Shown one piece after another: positions 25,686 to 34,110 of a stretch of 64,000 nt of DNA. Where the stretch lies: assembly GCF_021730305.1 (NCBI RefSeq), contig NZ_CP032674.1:3767001-3831000 (forward strand). The letters run 5' to 3'. Positions within the stretch are counted from its first letter, which is position 1, and each line of letters starts with the position of its first letter. The notes beneath the pieces are model-generated. The model saw only the letters and a list, made by a program, of their open reading frames with translations, had not been told where the DNA came from and searched no databases. A program made the translations under genes and the position numbers. This stretch comes from Xanthobacter sp. YC-JY1. Its GTDB lineage: Bacteria; Pseudomonadota; Alphaproteobacteria; Rhizobiales; Xanthobacteraceae.

Positions 25686-26501
25686 ATGTCCTCACTCTCT
25701 CCGAAAACCGCTCTTGTGACGGGGGCGTCGTCCGGCATCGGCCGGGCGAGCGCCGAAGCCCTGGCGCGGGCCGGCTTCACCGTCTTCGGCACCAGCCGCA
25801 AACCGGGCGGAACCGCCCCGAGCGAGGTCACGATGCTGGCCTGCGATGTGACGGATGACGAATCCGTGGCCGCCCTGGTGTCGGAGGTGCTTGCGCGCAC
25901 CGGGCGCATTGATGTTCTCGTCAATAATGCCGGCGTCGGAATGTTCGGAGGCGCCGAGGAATCCTCGGCCGCGCAGGTTCAGCGCCTTTACGACGTCAAT
26001 CTGTTCGGCGTTGTCCGGGTCATCAACGCGGTGCTGCCGTCAATGCGGGCGCGCGGGCAGGGCCGCATCATCAATCTCAGCAGCGCACTCGGGTTTATCC
26101 CCGCGCCGTATTCGGCCCATTATGCCGGAAGCAAGTTCGCTGTTGAGGGCTATTCCGAGTCGCTCGATCACGAGGTCCGCGCCTTCAATGTCCGCGTCTC
26201 CCTGATCGAGCCCGGAACGGTGACCGGCAATTTCGACCAGAGCGCGCTGGAGCCCGACGCCAAGAAGGCGGAGTATGATGGCGGCCGCGCCTGGGTGCAT
26301 GACTTCCTCAGGAAGTCGTTGCCGAAGGCGGTCACGCCCGAAGAAGTGGCAGAGGCGGTGCGTCGGGCGGCCACGGCTTCGCGCCACAGCCTGCGTTACC
26401 CGGTCGGCAAGGTCGCGAAGCAGGTCAGCCTGCTGCGTCGCCTCATGCCCGCGCGGCTGTTCGACAAGGCGCTGCGCCAGCAATTCGGCCTGCCAAGTTG
26501 A
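25686..26501 (+). CDS. Short-chain dehydrogenase/reductase
   Basis: A 271-aa SDR with ALVTGASSGIGRASAEALA, VLVNNAGVGMFGG and the Ser / Tyr-x-x-x-Lys pair (INLSSALGFI, SAHYAGSKFAVEGYSESL). The C-terminal extension with SLIEPGTVTG is found in retinol dehydrogenase/ketoreductase-like members. It is the last gene of the TetR-controlled group. The start at MSSLSPKTALVTG is taken because the glycine motif begins soon after; the upstream open frame lacks family sequence. Confidence 0.9.
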   Translation: MSSLSPKTALVTGASSGIGRASAEALARAGFTVFGTSRKPGGTAPSEVTMLACDVTDDESVAALVSEVLARTGRIDVLVNNAGVGMFGGAEESSAAQVQRLYDVNLFGVVRVINAVLPSMRARGQGRIINLSSALGFIPAPYSAHYAGSKFAVEGYSESLDHEVRAFNVRVSLIEPGTVTGNFDQSALEPDAKKAEYDGGRAWVHDFLRKSLPKAVTPEEVAEAVRRAATASRHSLRYPVGKVAKQVSLLRRLMPARLFDKALRQQFGLPS

Positions 26502-27020
26502 GGACGCTGCAGCCTCGCTCTTGCTTCGTGCTGATCATACTGCGGACGACCAAGACCGGGCGCGAAGTCAGAATGCACGGGCGTATGTGGCAAGGCCGGC
26601 TGAAACGGCTGTGACGTTCCATCTTGGCAGGGGGCTCTGTTATTTGGCCCACTGTCCGTTTGTGGACGACCCGCCGACTTTAGCTTCTGGCGAAAGGGTG
26701 GCTGCGAACCATTTCTCGCGGATGTCCGCCTTTGGACTGCGACCGTTCCCAGCTCAATGTCCACAATGGGGACTTTGCTAACAGGCCGCTCCGGGGCCGT
26801 ATCCAGACGGTCAGCTCTTTGGCGCCGAAGATCGAACAGCTTCCGGCGAAAATGGGCTGATCTCGACTGCGGCTTACCACCCATCGCGGCCGCTCACGCC
26901 CCACCAGGGTCATGGCAGCTTCTCGTCCTGAGCAGCCGGTCGACTTAGCTCGGGATGGCTTGGCGTGGCATGATGTGTCGCGAGGGGCCCAATGCCGCAG
27001 AGAAACTCACTCAGCCGCTT
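26502..27020. other. Non-coding stretch with one copy of a dispersed repeat
   Basis: No gene is seen. It includes repeat copy A at about 26682-26780, which resembles the sequence at about 33250-33350. Confidence 0.4.
26682..26780 (+). repeat. Diverged dispersed repeat, copy A
   Basis: The most conserved part is 26721-26759, GATGTCCGCCTTTGGACTGC and on to CAATG. Copy B at 33293-33331 reads AATGTCCGCTTTTGGGCCGC in the same orientation. Flanking sequence on both sides also aligns (AGCTTCTGGCGAAAGGGTG here, AGCTATTGGCGCAAGGGTG there). By eye about 70 percent of positions match over about 100 bases. Confidence 0.55.
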
Positions 27021-27299
27021 TCAGGCCCCAAGCTGAGCTTCAATCGCTGCTTTGTCCACGACCGACCACACTTGGACGATGCGGCTCCGATCGAAACGAT
27101 AGAAGACATTCTCGGAAAAGATTACGCGGCGACCGTTGATCGGAAGGTCCAAGAACGGCCTCGTCGGCCTGCAGTCAAACTTCAAATGGCTGCCGATCTG
27201 CGGCGGCTGAACGACCACCAAGTCCGTTTCAAAACGCGGATCGGATATGTCTTGGACGTTTCGTTCGAGCATGCCCCGGTACCTGGTTTGAAGCGCTCC
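27021..27299 (-). pseudogene. C-terminal fragment of a SnoaL-like/ester cyclase domain
   Basis: The open frame right after the amidohydrolase stop encodes about 92 residues: TRYRGMLERNVQDIS, then FDCRPTRPFLDLPINGRRVI, FSENVFYRFDRSRIVQVWSV and DKAAIEAQLGA. The ending (Gly-Arg, then Phe-Ser-Glu-Asn-x-x-Tyr-Arg-Phe, I-x-x-x-Trp, Gln-Leu) is typical of NTF2-fold SnoaL-like proteins, which are about 130-140 aa. The first 40-50 residues are missing. It lies in the same frame as the amidohydrolase directly after its TGA, which suggests a deletion junction. Confidence 0.65.
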
Positions 27300-28259
27300 T
27301 CATGCCTTGATGCGCATGATGTCGATCGCATTGCCGCGAGCGACCTTCGCGCGGGTCGTCTCGTCAAGCGGCGCGGCATCGAGGAAGCGGCCCGCCGTCG
27401 CGGAATTCTCGTACGGATAGTCGATGGAGAACAGCACCTTGTCGGCCCCGAGCGCGGAGAGCGCCGCGACCAGCGGGACGTCGTCGAACTGGCCGGACGT
27501 GGTCACGAACATGTTCCGCTTCAGATAGAACGACGGCACCTCCTTGAGGGGGCGCTTGCCGACGATGAGTGCGGCGCGGCTGTCAAAGCGCCACAGATGG
27601 TAGGGCAAGGTCTCGCCCATGTGGCCGATGATGATCTTCAGCCCGGGAAAACGGTCGAACACGCCGGAGAAGAGCAGGCGCAGGAAATGCGAGGAGGTCT
27701 CGAAGTTCCACTCCCAGGTCGGCTTCACGAGCTCCGGGGCGCCTTCGAGCACGTAGGGCAGCACGAAGGAATCCGTCGGGTGCAGATAGAGCGGCGTGTC
27801 GAGAGCCTGCATGCGCTCCCAGAACGGATCGTATTTGGGATCGTCGAGATAGACGCCGTTCGTGTGGCCGTTGACCATTGAGCCGACAAAGCCGAGATCG
27901 CGCACACAGCGCTCCAGCTCGGCGGTTGCCGCCGGCACATCCTGCATGGGCAAATGGGCAAAGCCCCGATACCGGGCCGGCTGCTTGACGACCTCGGCCG
28001 CCAGCCGGTCATTGGCGTCGCGGGCGAGCTTCACGGCCACGGCGGGGTCGGGCTCGGCCTGCACGCCCGGCCCGGATATGGACAACACGGCGATATCCAC
28101 GCCGGCCTCATCCATGGCGGCAAGCCGGCGTTCGCCGAAATCGAGCATGAGCTGGGTCAGGTGCTCCGCGCCTTCCGCCGATACGCGCGGCATCGCAGCC
28201 CGCATGTGCGGCTCCAACCCGGGCGTGATGAAGTGCTCCTCAAGGGCGATCTTTTTCAC
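27300..28259 (-). CDS. Amidohydrolase of the ACMSD / gamma-resorcylate decarboxylase type
   Basis: A 319-aa metal-dependent TIM-barrel enzyme. MKKIALEEHFITPG carries the Glu-x-His metal site. Later ligands are in PLYLHPTDSF and IIIGHMGETLPYHLWR, and the C-terminal Asp is in VLFSIDYPYEN. The LEEHF start and IDYPYE ending are characteristic of non-oxidative hydroxybenzoate decarboxylases (2,6-dihydroxybenzoate) and related amidohydrolases. It is intact and divergent from the sulfatase gene, with 278 bases between. Its 3' neighbour is a truncated SnoaL-like gene. The substrate is inferred. Confidence 0.87.
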   Translation of the reverse strand: MKKIALEEHFITPGLEPHMRAAMPRVSAEGAEHLTQLMLDFGERRLAAMDEAGVDIAVLSISGPGVQAEPDPAVAVKLARDANDRLAAEVVKQPARYRGFAHLPMQDVPAATAELERCVRDLGFVGSMVNGHTNGVYLDDPKYDPFWERMQALDTPLYLHPTDSFVLPYVLEGAPELVKPTWEWNFETSSHFLRLLFSGVFDRFPGLKIIIGHMGETLPYHLWRFDSRAALIVGKRPLKEVPSFYLKRNMFVTTSGQFDDVPLVAALSALGADKVLFSIDYPYENSATAGRFLDAAPLDETTRAKVARGNAIDIMRIKA

Positions 28260-28468
28260 GGGGGCTCCGGGGCTGGCGGCTGCGGGCGCAAGCGAGAACG
28301 CCGCAATCTACAGCGGCGAACTCTGGATGAGAAGGGAGCGTCCCGTGCAGAAAAGCCCGCAACGATTCCGCCGAGCTTAAGCTTTTCCTTTACTTGCGGA
28401 CAGCGGGTGAATGCCCGCGCCCTTCAATTTCCCACAAAAATTTCGCTCGAGCTGACGACGTTCACACA

Positions 28469-28490
28469 ATCGTTTCTCCCATGGAACGAT
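28469..28490. promoter_or_regulatory. Inverted repeat between amidohydrolase and sulfatase genes
   Basis: ATCGTTTC and GGAACGAT, 7 of 8 symmetric positions with a 6-base centre, lie 48 bases before the sulfatase start and about 210 bases from the amidohydrolase start. This is a plausible operator. No regulator gene is adjacent. Confidence 0.4.
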
Positions 28491-28537
28491 ATATTGAGGC
28501 CTGATCATTCCTCGACGCATGGTGGGAGGACCGGAAA

Positions 28538-30331
28538 ATGGGCGAGAAGAAGCCTGAAGGGACCATTGTGCCATCCCGAAGAGAGATTTTCACCTCCGGC
28601 GCCGCCTTGGTGGCTGCCAGCCTTCTGCCGAAGGAGACACAGGCCGGGGGCCTGCCGTCCCGGGCGCCGTCTCCGATCAAGGCGCCCGATGCACCGCCCG
28701 GCGGCTACAACATCCTGTTCATCCTGGTGGACCAGGAGCACTTCTTCGACGCATGGCCGTTTCCGGTGCCGGGCCGCGAATGGATCAAGGCCAACGGCAT
28801 CACCTTCACCAACCACCAGGCTGCGTCCTGCGTGTGTTCGCCGGCGCGCTCGACGCTCTATACCGGGCTCCACATTCCCCATACCGGCGTCTTCGACAAC
28901 GCCAATGCCCTGTGGCAGCCGGACATGTCGACGGATGTGAAGACGGTGGGCCACCGCCTCGCCCAGCTCGGCTATCACGCCGCCTATCAGGGCAAGTGGC
29001 ACCTTTCGATCAATCTCGACCAGGTGAACGAGGCCATCGACGCACCGTTCGCGAAATATCGCGAGATCATCGAAAGCTACGGCTTCGACGACTTCTTCGG
29101 CGTCGGCGACATCAACGACCGCACGCTGGGCGGCTATAATTACGACGACACCACCACGGCCTTCGCCACCCGCTGGCTGCGCACCCGCGGCCAGGAGCTG
29201 AAGGCGGCAGGGAAGCCCTGGTATCTGGCGGTGAACTTCGTCAATCCCCATGACGTGATGTTCATCAATTCCGACCTGCCGGGCCAGACGGTCCAAGGCA
29301 AGCAGACTTCCATGCCTATCGCTCGCGCGCCGGAAAACGACCTTTACAAGGCCACATGGGACGTGCCCTTGCCGTCCACGCGCACCCAGGCCTTCGACGC
29401 TCCCGGCCGCCCCAAGGCGCAGCAGATCTATCAGGAGGTCATCGATTTCCTGGTCGGCCAGTGGCCAGACGAGGACCGCCGCTGGCGGGTGCTGCAGAAC
29501 TACTATTTCAACTGTATTCGCGACTGTGACCTACAGGTCTTCCGCATGCTGGAGGCGATCAAGGCCAACGGCATGTCGGATGACACCATCATCGTCTTCA
29601 CCGCCGATCACGGCGAGCTGGGCGGCCATCATCAGATGCGCGGCAAGGGCAATTGCACCTACCGCCAGCAAAATCACCTGCCCCTGATGATCGTTCACCC
29701 CGCCTATCCCGGCGGGCTCACCTGCAATGCGGTGACCTCGCAGATCGACCTCGCCCCCACCATCCTCGCGCTCACCGGCGCGGCGCCCGACAAGCTAAAG
29801 CAAGCGGGCGAAGGATTGCCGGGCCATGATTTCTCGTCCCTGCTCACCACGTCGGGCGCCGCCAAGCCGGATACGCTGCGGCCGGGATCGCTGTTCTGCT
29901 ACAACATGTTGAGCTATCAGGACGCTCGCTGGGCGGCCCATTTCGACGTGAAATCGGACACGTCGGTCCCGCTCGCCCAACGCATCGCCGCGATGGAAAA
30001 GCAACCACCGGACTTCCAGCTGCGCTGCTCCATTCGCAGCGTGTTCGATGGCCGCTACCGCTTCTCCCGCTACTTCTCCCCGCAGGGCTTCAACACGCCC
30101 ACGACCTGGGAGGAACTGACAGGGAAGAACGATCTGGAAGTCTACGACCTGCAGAGCGATCCCGACGAGGTGAACAACCTCGCCATGAAGGGGCGGGCAT
30201 CGAGCGACCTCATCATGGAGCTGAATGCCAAGCTGAACGGTCTCATCGCCGCCGAGGTCGGCGTGGACGATGGCAGCTTCCTGCCGTTTAAGGACGGCAA
30301 ATGGGCGTTCCCCCCCGCGAGCGAACGGTAA
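28538..30331 (+). CDS. Sulfatase family enzyme with Tat-like signal
   Basis: A 597-aa alkaline-phosphatase-superfamily sulfatase. The N-terminus has PSRREIFTSGAALVAASLL, a twin-arginine plus hydrophobic stretch ending near Ala36. Metal residues are in FILVDQEHF. The sulfatase signature C-x-P-x-R is C100-S-P-A-R104, so Cys100 is the residue converted to formylglycine. TADHGELGGHHQMRGKGN supplies further metal ligands. Second-shell residues fit arylsulfatase or choline-sulfatase-like enzymes. A strong GGGAGG precedes the ATG. No sulfatase-modifying enzyme gene is in the window. Confidence 0.9.
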   Translation: MGEKKPEGTIVPSRREIFTSGAALVAASLLPKETQAGGLPSRAPSPIKAPDAPPGGYNILFILVDQEHFFDAWPFPVPGREWIKANGITFTNHQAASCVCSPARSTLYTGLHIPHTGVFDNANALWQPDMSTDVKTVGHRLAQLGYHAAYQGKWHLSINLDQVNEAIDAPFAKYREIIESYGFDDFFGVGDINDRTLGGYNYDDTTTAFATRWLRTRGQELKAAGKPWYLAVNFVNPHDVMFINSDLPGQTVQGKQTSMPIARAPENDLYKATWDVPLPSTRTQAFDAPGRPKAQQIYQEVIDFLVGQWPDEDRRWRVLQNYYFNCIRDCDLQVFRMLEAIKANGMSDDTIIVFTADHGELGGHHQMRGKGNCTYRQQNHLPLMIVHPAYPGGLTCNAVTSQIDLAPTILALTGAAPDKLKQAGEGLPGHDFSSLLTTSGAAKPDTLRPGSLFCYNMLSYQDARWAAHFDVKSDTSVPLAQRIAAMEKQPPDFQLRCSIRSVFDGRYRFSRYFSPQGFNTPTTWEELTGKNDLEVYDLQSDPDEVNNLAMKGRASSDLIMELNAKLNGLIAAEVGVDDGSFLPFKDGKWAFPPASER

Positions 30332-30366
30332 GCGACGTTTTGCTCATCGGGGCCCTGAGCGCCTCT

Positions 30367-30828
30367 TCATTCGCCAACCGAGACCTTGTCCGAGATCGCC
30401 GTTCCGCCCTCCTCCCCCCAGCGGGGAAAGGAGGTGAGGTCCAGGTCGAAGAGGTCAAGCACACGGCCAATCGTATGAGTGACCATGTCGTCGAGGGATT
30501 GAGGCCGAGAATAGAACGCGGGGACGGGCGGCGCGATGATGCCGCCCATCTCCGTGATCGTTAACATGCTCCTCAGATGTCCCGCGTGAAGCGGTGTTTC
30601 CCTGACCATCAGCACAAGCCGGCGGCGCTCCTTCAAGCAGACGTCCGCCGCTCGGCTGATAAGTCCCGCGGTTACGCCATGGGCGATTTCGCTCATGCTC
30701 CGAATCGAGCAGGGCGCGACGATCATGCCCATGGTTCTGAAGGAGCCACTGGAGATCGGCGCGCCGATGTCACCCGGCGCATATACGACGTCGGCAAGGC
30801 TCCGCAGGTCGTCTGCGGTCAGAGCCCG
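30367..30828 (-). pseudogene. UbiX-like flavin prenyltransferase, N-terminus missing
   Basis: The open frame (153 codons) begins after a TAA at 30829 and reads LADVVYAPGDIGAPISSGSF, then GMIVAPCSIRSMSEIAHG, RAADVCLKERRRLVLMVRE and PPVPAFYSRPQSLDDMV. This is the C-terminal three quarters of UbiX/PadA1-type flavin prenyltransferase (about 190-200 aa). The N-terminal Gly-rich flavin-binding start is absent and no start codon is properly placed; the first Met is at 30732. It is convergent with the sulfatase gene. UbiX makes prenylated FMN for UbiD decarboxylases, but no ubiD is in the window. Confidence 0.8.
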
Positions 30829-30960
30829 TTATATCGGCGCCCCTTTGTGCTTGCCCTCGACGACCGTGTATTCTGCATAGTTATCATTCCAATAGCGGCG
30901 TACAAGCTTGAGGCAAAATTCCTGAAACGACCTTTCTACTTTTAGACGTATGTGTTGCAT
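30829..30960 (-). CDS. 43-codon ORF abutting the UbiX remnant
   Basis: ATG 30960 opens MQHIRLKVERSFQEF and ends VVEGKHKGAPI at TAA 30829, in the same frame as the UbiX-like remnant that follows. Composition is AT-richer than the remnant. It may be the end or start of a different broken gene brought next to ubiX by a deletion. No family is recognised. Confidence 0.25.
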   Translation of the reverse strand: MQHIRLKVERSFQEFCLKLVRRYWNDNYAEYTVVEGKHKGAPI

Positions 30961-31060
30961 ATCCGATGCAGTGACCATGTGTGAACAGAAATATCCTTAA
31001 TAGCGAGTATTTGATCGGCTCGTAAGCGTCCTGAGACCTGAGCATTTGTTGAAATCATGG

Positions 31061-33079
31061 TTAAGCTGGTGCGTTCATATCCTCAGCATCCGCCTGCGCA
31101 TCCACGTCGGCCGGGGGCGGACTCCTTGGGTCGATCTTCAAAATCGATGCCTTTAGTTGCGCTATTCGAGCTTCGATTTCGTCCGTCGTGACTTCGACCT
31201 GGAGCTTTTCAGCGATGAAGTGAAGCCGAGCCTCGCATTCACGGACGATCTGTCCCCAGGTTTTCACCCAAACCATATGCGACGGGTGCTCCATTAGTAA
31301 GCCAACGGGCCGATCCTTCTGCGTCACGCGGCTTTTGACGGTTTCGTCGTAATCTCCAGTGATTAGATAGAAATGCCACATATTTGAAGTATCTTTATAT
31401 TCCGGTAATTCCTGGATAGCATTGACATAATCCTCAAGTTGATCCAGCTCTTTTCGTGTAATCGTTAAGGATGGGCGCTTGAGTTCTATTAATAGAAACT
31501 CGCGATGCAGAGCGTGGGGATGTGGAACGATACGGCCGAGAAATGAATCTACACGTCCCGTCGAGCCGTCCAATTTTGAAACCCGCCCTTTCCGTCGCTT
31601 CGCGCCGAGCTCCTCGGAGACGCGATCCATGACGCGGGTAAGTCCGGCTTCGGCGAGGGTGATGTGGAAATTTTCACCGAAAATCCAGGTATTTGCCTGG
31701 ATCAGAACGTCCAACTCACCCCGTTCCTTGACCGTCCGACGATGGATAGGATTGAAAACGACGCCCTTTAGAACCTCAAGCGCGACGATCCGATCGGCGA
31801 TGAGTGTCGATGCAGAGATTATATTGCCGAGGTTTGTCTTTTGAAGAAGGCTCGAAAACTCATCTTGCCGGCTGCGTGGTAGATTGAATACATGGTGTAG
31901 GATGATATGGATGGCTTCGGGATTATGTCGCAAGGCTTCTCGCAGCAACCCCAATGTCATCTTCTTCAGTGGATTTTCAGCTTTTTTGAAATCGCGGGAA
32001 TACGACGCCACAGCATGAATCGCGATATCTAGAACTTGTCGCTCTCGCTTTTCGACCTCATCCTTCGGATCTCCCTCGTATGGGTAAACGCCATCATCCT
32101 TCAGTTGCTGGATAAGTTCCCCAGATTTCTCGGCCAGCCGGGCTCTGAAGTGGTCCGTAAGTTCGGTGCGAATGTGCTCGACGACGGCAGCGAAATCGGG
32201 ATCGCTCAGGCCATCTATCTCCAGGAGGTTGGCGTCCGCAATTTCTTGGAAGAACGGGGTGTAAGCGTAAGCAGAAAACTCGAACCCAGGTGCTGTCACA
32301 TTGGCCGGCAACGATCCTAGGACAACGCCGCTTTCTCCCCCGAAGTGGATTTTGCGCCCTCCAGTGCTTTGCTTCCATTCGATAATTTTGATCGTGAGAT
32401 CTTTGACTATTCGTGTCGGACAGATCACGGAATGCGCGGGGAGTTCGCGCGCGTTCACAATAGACGACGCAGGTTCGATCCTTCGTCCGTCGAAAATGAT
32501 CGCGACGTCGGGATATTGCAATACATAGGGCGCAAAAATCGCGGTGAACTCGAGCCGCGCCTCATCCGTACTCAACCAGTCGTATTTCTCCTTTAGGGGC
32601 CGAAGGACGACCACGGTTCCCGTGTTCCTATCGTGCTCACCCAACTCAGCCTCTTGCACGTCGGCCTTACCCAGGGCGTTCGCGGAGATGTCGATTGTGA
32701 GCTTTCGAAGCTCGCCGTCGGCCTCATAAATACTTGCCCATCGCGCTTTGTCGGCGAGCGAATAGAATCTCAAGCGACCCTGGCCTTCCTTGCCGTGGAT
32801 CGCCCTGTTGAGGTCCGTTCGAGATCGGCTGCGTTTCCAGGATGCGCCCCAGTTCTCGAAATCGGTATTGGCGCGTTCGCCAGTGATACCCTTACCGTTG
32901 TCTCGCACTGCGATGCCGTCGAGGCCATCAAGAGCGTTGCGGTCAAGCTCCACGGCTATCTCGGTTGCGTCCGCATCAAGGGCGTTCCAGACGAACTCGG
33001 CCAATGCCTTAATTGGGTCTCGGGTCGTTGCAGCCTTTTGAAGAGCGTCTTGCTGTGCCTTTAGCTGCAGAACCGTCAT
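31061..33079 (-). CDS. GHKL ATPase fused to a Shedu-like PD-(D/E)XK nuclease
   Basis: A 672-aa protein with two readable modules. The N-terminal GHKL (Hsp90/MutL/MORC-type) ATPase has the N-box EFVWNALDADAT (Glu28, Asn32, Asp35), the G1 box VRDNGKGI (59-66) and a GKEGQGRLRF lid at 96-105. After a middle region comes RGELDVLIQANTWIFGENF, which resembles the 'NPWIFG' block of DUF4263/Shedu nucleases, then VDSFLGR (Asp511), LLIELKRPS (Glu532, Lys534) and QLEDY (Gln547, Tyr551), a complete PD-(D/E)XK plus QxxxY set. GC content is clearly lower than the neighbours. It stands alone next to a tRNA gene in mobile DNA, so an anti-phage role is likely by inference. Confidence 0.85.
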   Translation of the reverse strand: MTVLQLKAQQDALQKAATTRDPIKALAEFVWNALDADATEIAVELDRNALDGLDGIAVRDNGKGITGERANTDFENWGASWKRSRSRTDLNRAIHGKEGQGRLRFYSLADKARWASIYEADGELRKLTIDISANALGKADVQEAELGEHDRNTGTVVVLRPLKEKYDWLSTDEARLEFTAIFAPYVLQYPDVAIIFDGRRIEPASSIVNARELPAHSVICPTRIVKDLTIKIIEWKQSTGGRKIHFGGESGVVLGSLPANVTAPGFEFSAYAYTPFFQEIADANLLEIDGLSDPDFAAVVEHIRTELTDHFRARLAEKSGELIQQLKDDGVYPYEGDPKDEVEKRERQVLDIAIHAVASYSRDFKKAENPLKKMTLGLLREALRHNPEAIHIILHHVFNLPRSRQDEFSSLLQKTNLGNIISASTLIADRIVALEVLKGVVFNPIHRRTVKERGELDVLIQANTWIFGENFHITLAEAGLTRVMDRVSEELGAKRRKGRVSKLDGSTGRVDSFLGRIVPHPHALHREFLLIELKRPSLTITRKELDQLEDYVNAIQELPEYKDTSNMWHFYLITGDYDETVKSRVTQKDRPVGLLMEHPSHMVWVKTWGQIVRECEARLHFIAEKLQVEVTTDEIEARIAQLKASILKIDPRSPPPADVDAQADAEDMNAPA

Positions 33080-33866
33080 ACGATTGCCCCATGGTCTTAG
33101 CGCATAAGTTTGGCATGACGCTCGGGCTTGGCGCTAGGGTGACCTCTGCAACAAGGTGTGGGTTCAGCTGAAGCCCTATCGCGCTCACTAAACACAAGGT
33201 CGAAGGTTCAAGGCCCTCCGCCTTCGTCCGTTTTCAGGCGTTCCACCAATTTCAGCTATTGGCGCAAGGGTGCCTACGCGCCGCATTTCACTAATGTCCG
33301 CTTTTGGGCCGCGGCCGTTTCCAGATGAATGACCGAGATGGGGCGCACAGCGGACGTTCGCCACCGCCTCACTGAGGTGCCGCTATGGGTCATCTTTTGC
33401 CTCTGCAGTGAGGTCAGCCCCGGGCTTCCCGTTCATTCGGGGCTTAGCAAATCCGGAAACACAGTTCCCGACGGAAGCGTGGTAGGGGCCCCCAGTTCTT
33501 GGTGCTCCCGTCTTCAGGACAGTCATATAGCGCCTGCTTCCCACAAGGAGGGAGAGGTGGTCGCGAGTTGAAGGGACAGAAGCTCGATGTGACGGGAGGC
33601 GGGAGCGGACCAGGTGCTTGAGATTGACGATCTGTGAGCGGCGGGGAGGCATCGGGCGTCTGCCGACTTCCGTGCTCTTCAGGGGCCGCCGTGGAAGCAG
33701 GCTCGGCGAGCCGAGCGTCTCATAGACCGTCGAATTTTGGAGAAAACGAGATTCAGATCCAGGCGGGAGCCGCGCCCCGATCTTGCCAAGGCGGTCAATG
33801 AGCGTCCAGCGACAGGATGGAAAAACGCGACTTCCGCGCAAATACCAAAGCAACTTCTGATTGCAA
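33080..33866. other. Gap between the GHKL gene and tRNA-Arg; repeat copy B, otherwise unexplained
   Basis: 787 bases. Copy B of the dispersed repeat lies at about 33250-33350. From 33540 to 33840 frames are open on both strands but their products are Arg/Ser/Pro-rich and match nothing I know. This is the element end next to the tRNA 3' end, where an attachment site is expected. No integrase is present. Confidence 0.35.
33250..33350 (+). repeat. Diverged dispersed repeat, copy B
   Basis: This matches copy A (about 26682-26780) in the same orientation. The core 33293-33331 (AATGTCCGCTTTTGGGCCGC, then GGCCGTTTCCAG and GAATG) is the best-conserved part. Together the copies bracket about 6.5 kb of cargo. 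Confidence 0.55.
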
Positions 33867-33943
33867 TGGCGCACCCGACACGATTCGAACGTGTGGCCTC
33901 CGCCTTCGGAGGGCGGCGCTCTATCCAGCTGAGCTACGGGTGC
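33867..33943 (-). tRNA. tRNA-Arg (anticodon CCG)
   Basis: A complete cloverleaf can be drawn on the minus strand. The acceptor is GCACCCG/CGGGTGC with discriminator G and encoded CCA. The D arm is GCTC...GAGC, the anticodon arm CCGCC-CTCCGAA-GGCGG with anticodon CCG, and the T arm ACACG-TTCGAAT-CGTGT. The 3' end faces the accessory half of the window, as expected for an element inserted at a tRNA 3' end. Confidence 0.95.
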
Positions 33944-34067
33944 CTGCTGCTTACGCAGTGCTTACTCGGATTTCCTGCGAAAGTTAAGCTCCACGAGCCA
34001 ACCCTCACAAGCCATTGAATTCAAAAACTCTTTTCCTCGCACTTTTCGCATCGGCCGGCTTGACACG

Positions 34068-34110
34068 TGCCTTCGGAGGGCAACGCTCTATCCAGCTGAG
34101 CTACGGGTGC
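34068..34110 (-). pseudogene. 5' fragment of a second tRNA-Arg(CCG)
   Basis: Forty-three bases match the 5' half of tRNA-Arg: GCACCCGTAGCTCAGCTGGA, then TAGAGCGTTG and CCCTCCGAAGGCA. After that the sequence departs from any tRNA. The first 27 bases equal those of the complete gene 125 bases away, but the anticodon stem differs (TTGCC here, CCGCC there). It looks like the old chromosomal tRNA gene broken by integration, or a relic of an earlier insertion. Confidence 0.8.

Noticed and set aside
30301-30945. Small plus-strand frames opposite the UbiX remnant
   Set aside because: They are shadows of the clearly UbiX-like minus-strand sequence.
33383-33874. A 163-codon minus-strand frame ending next to the tRNA
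   Set aside because: It overlaps the tRNA 3' end, has a biased Arg/Ser/Pro composition and shows no domain. I treat it as non-coding.
33944-34067. A second attachment-site copy between the two tRNA sequences
   Set aside because: I could not find a repeat of the tRNA 3' end here. Only the 5' half is duplicated.
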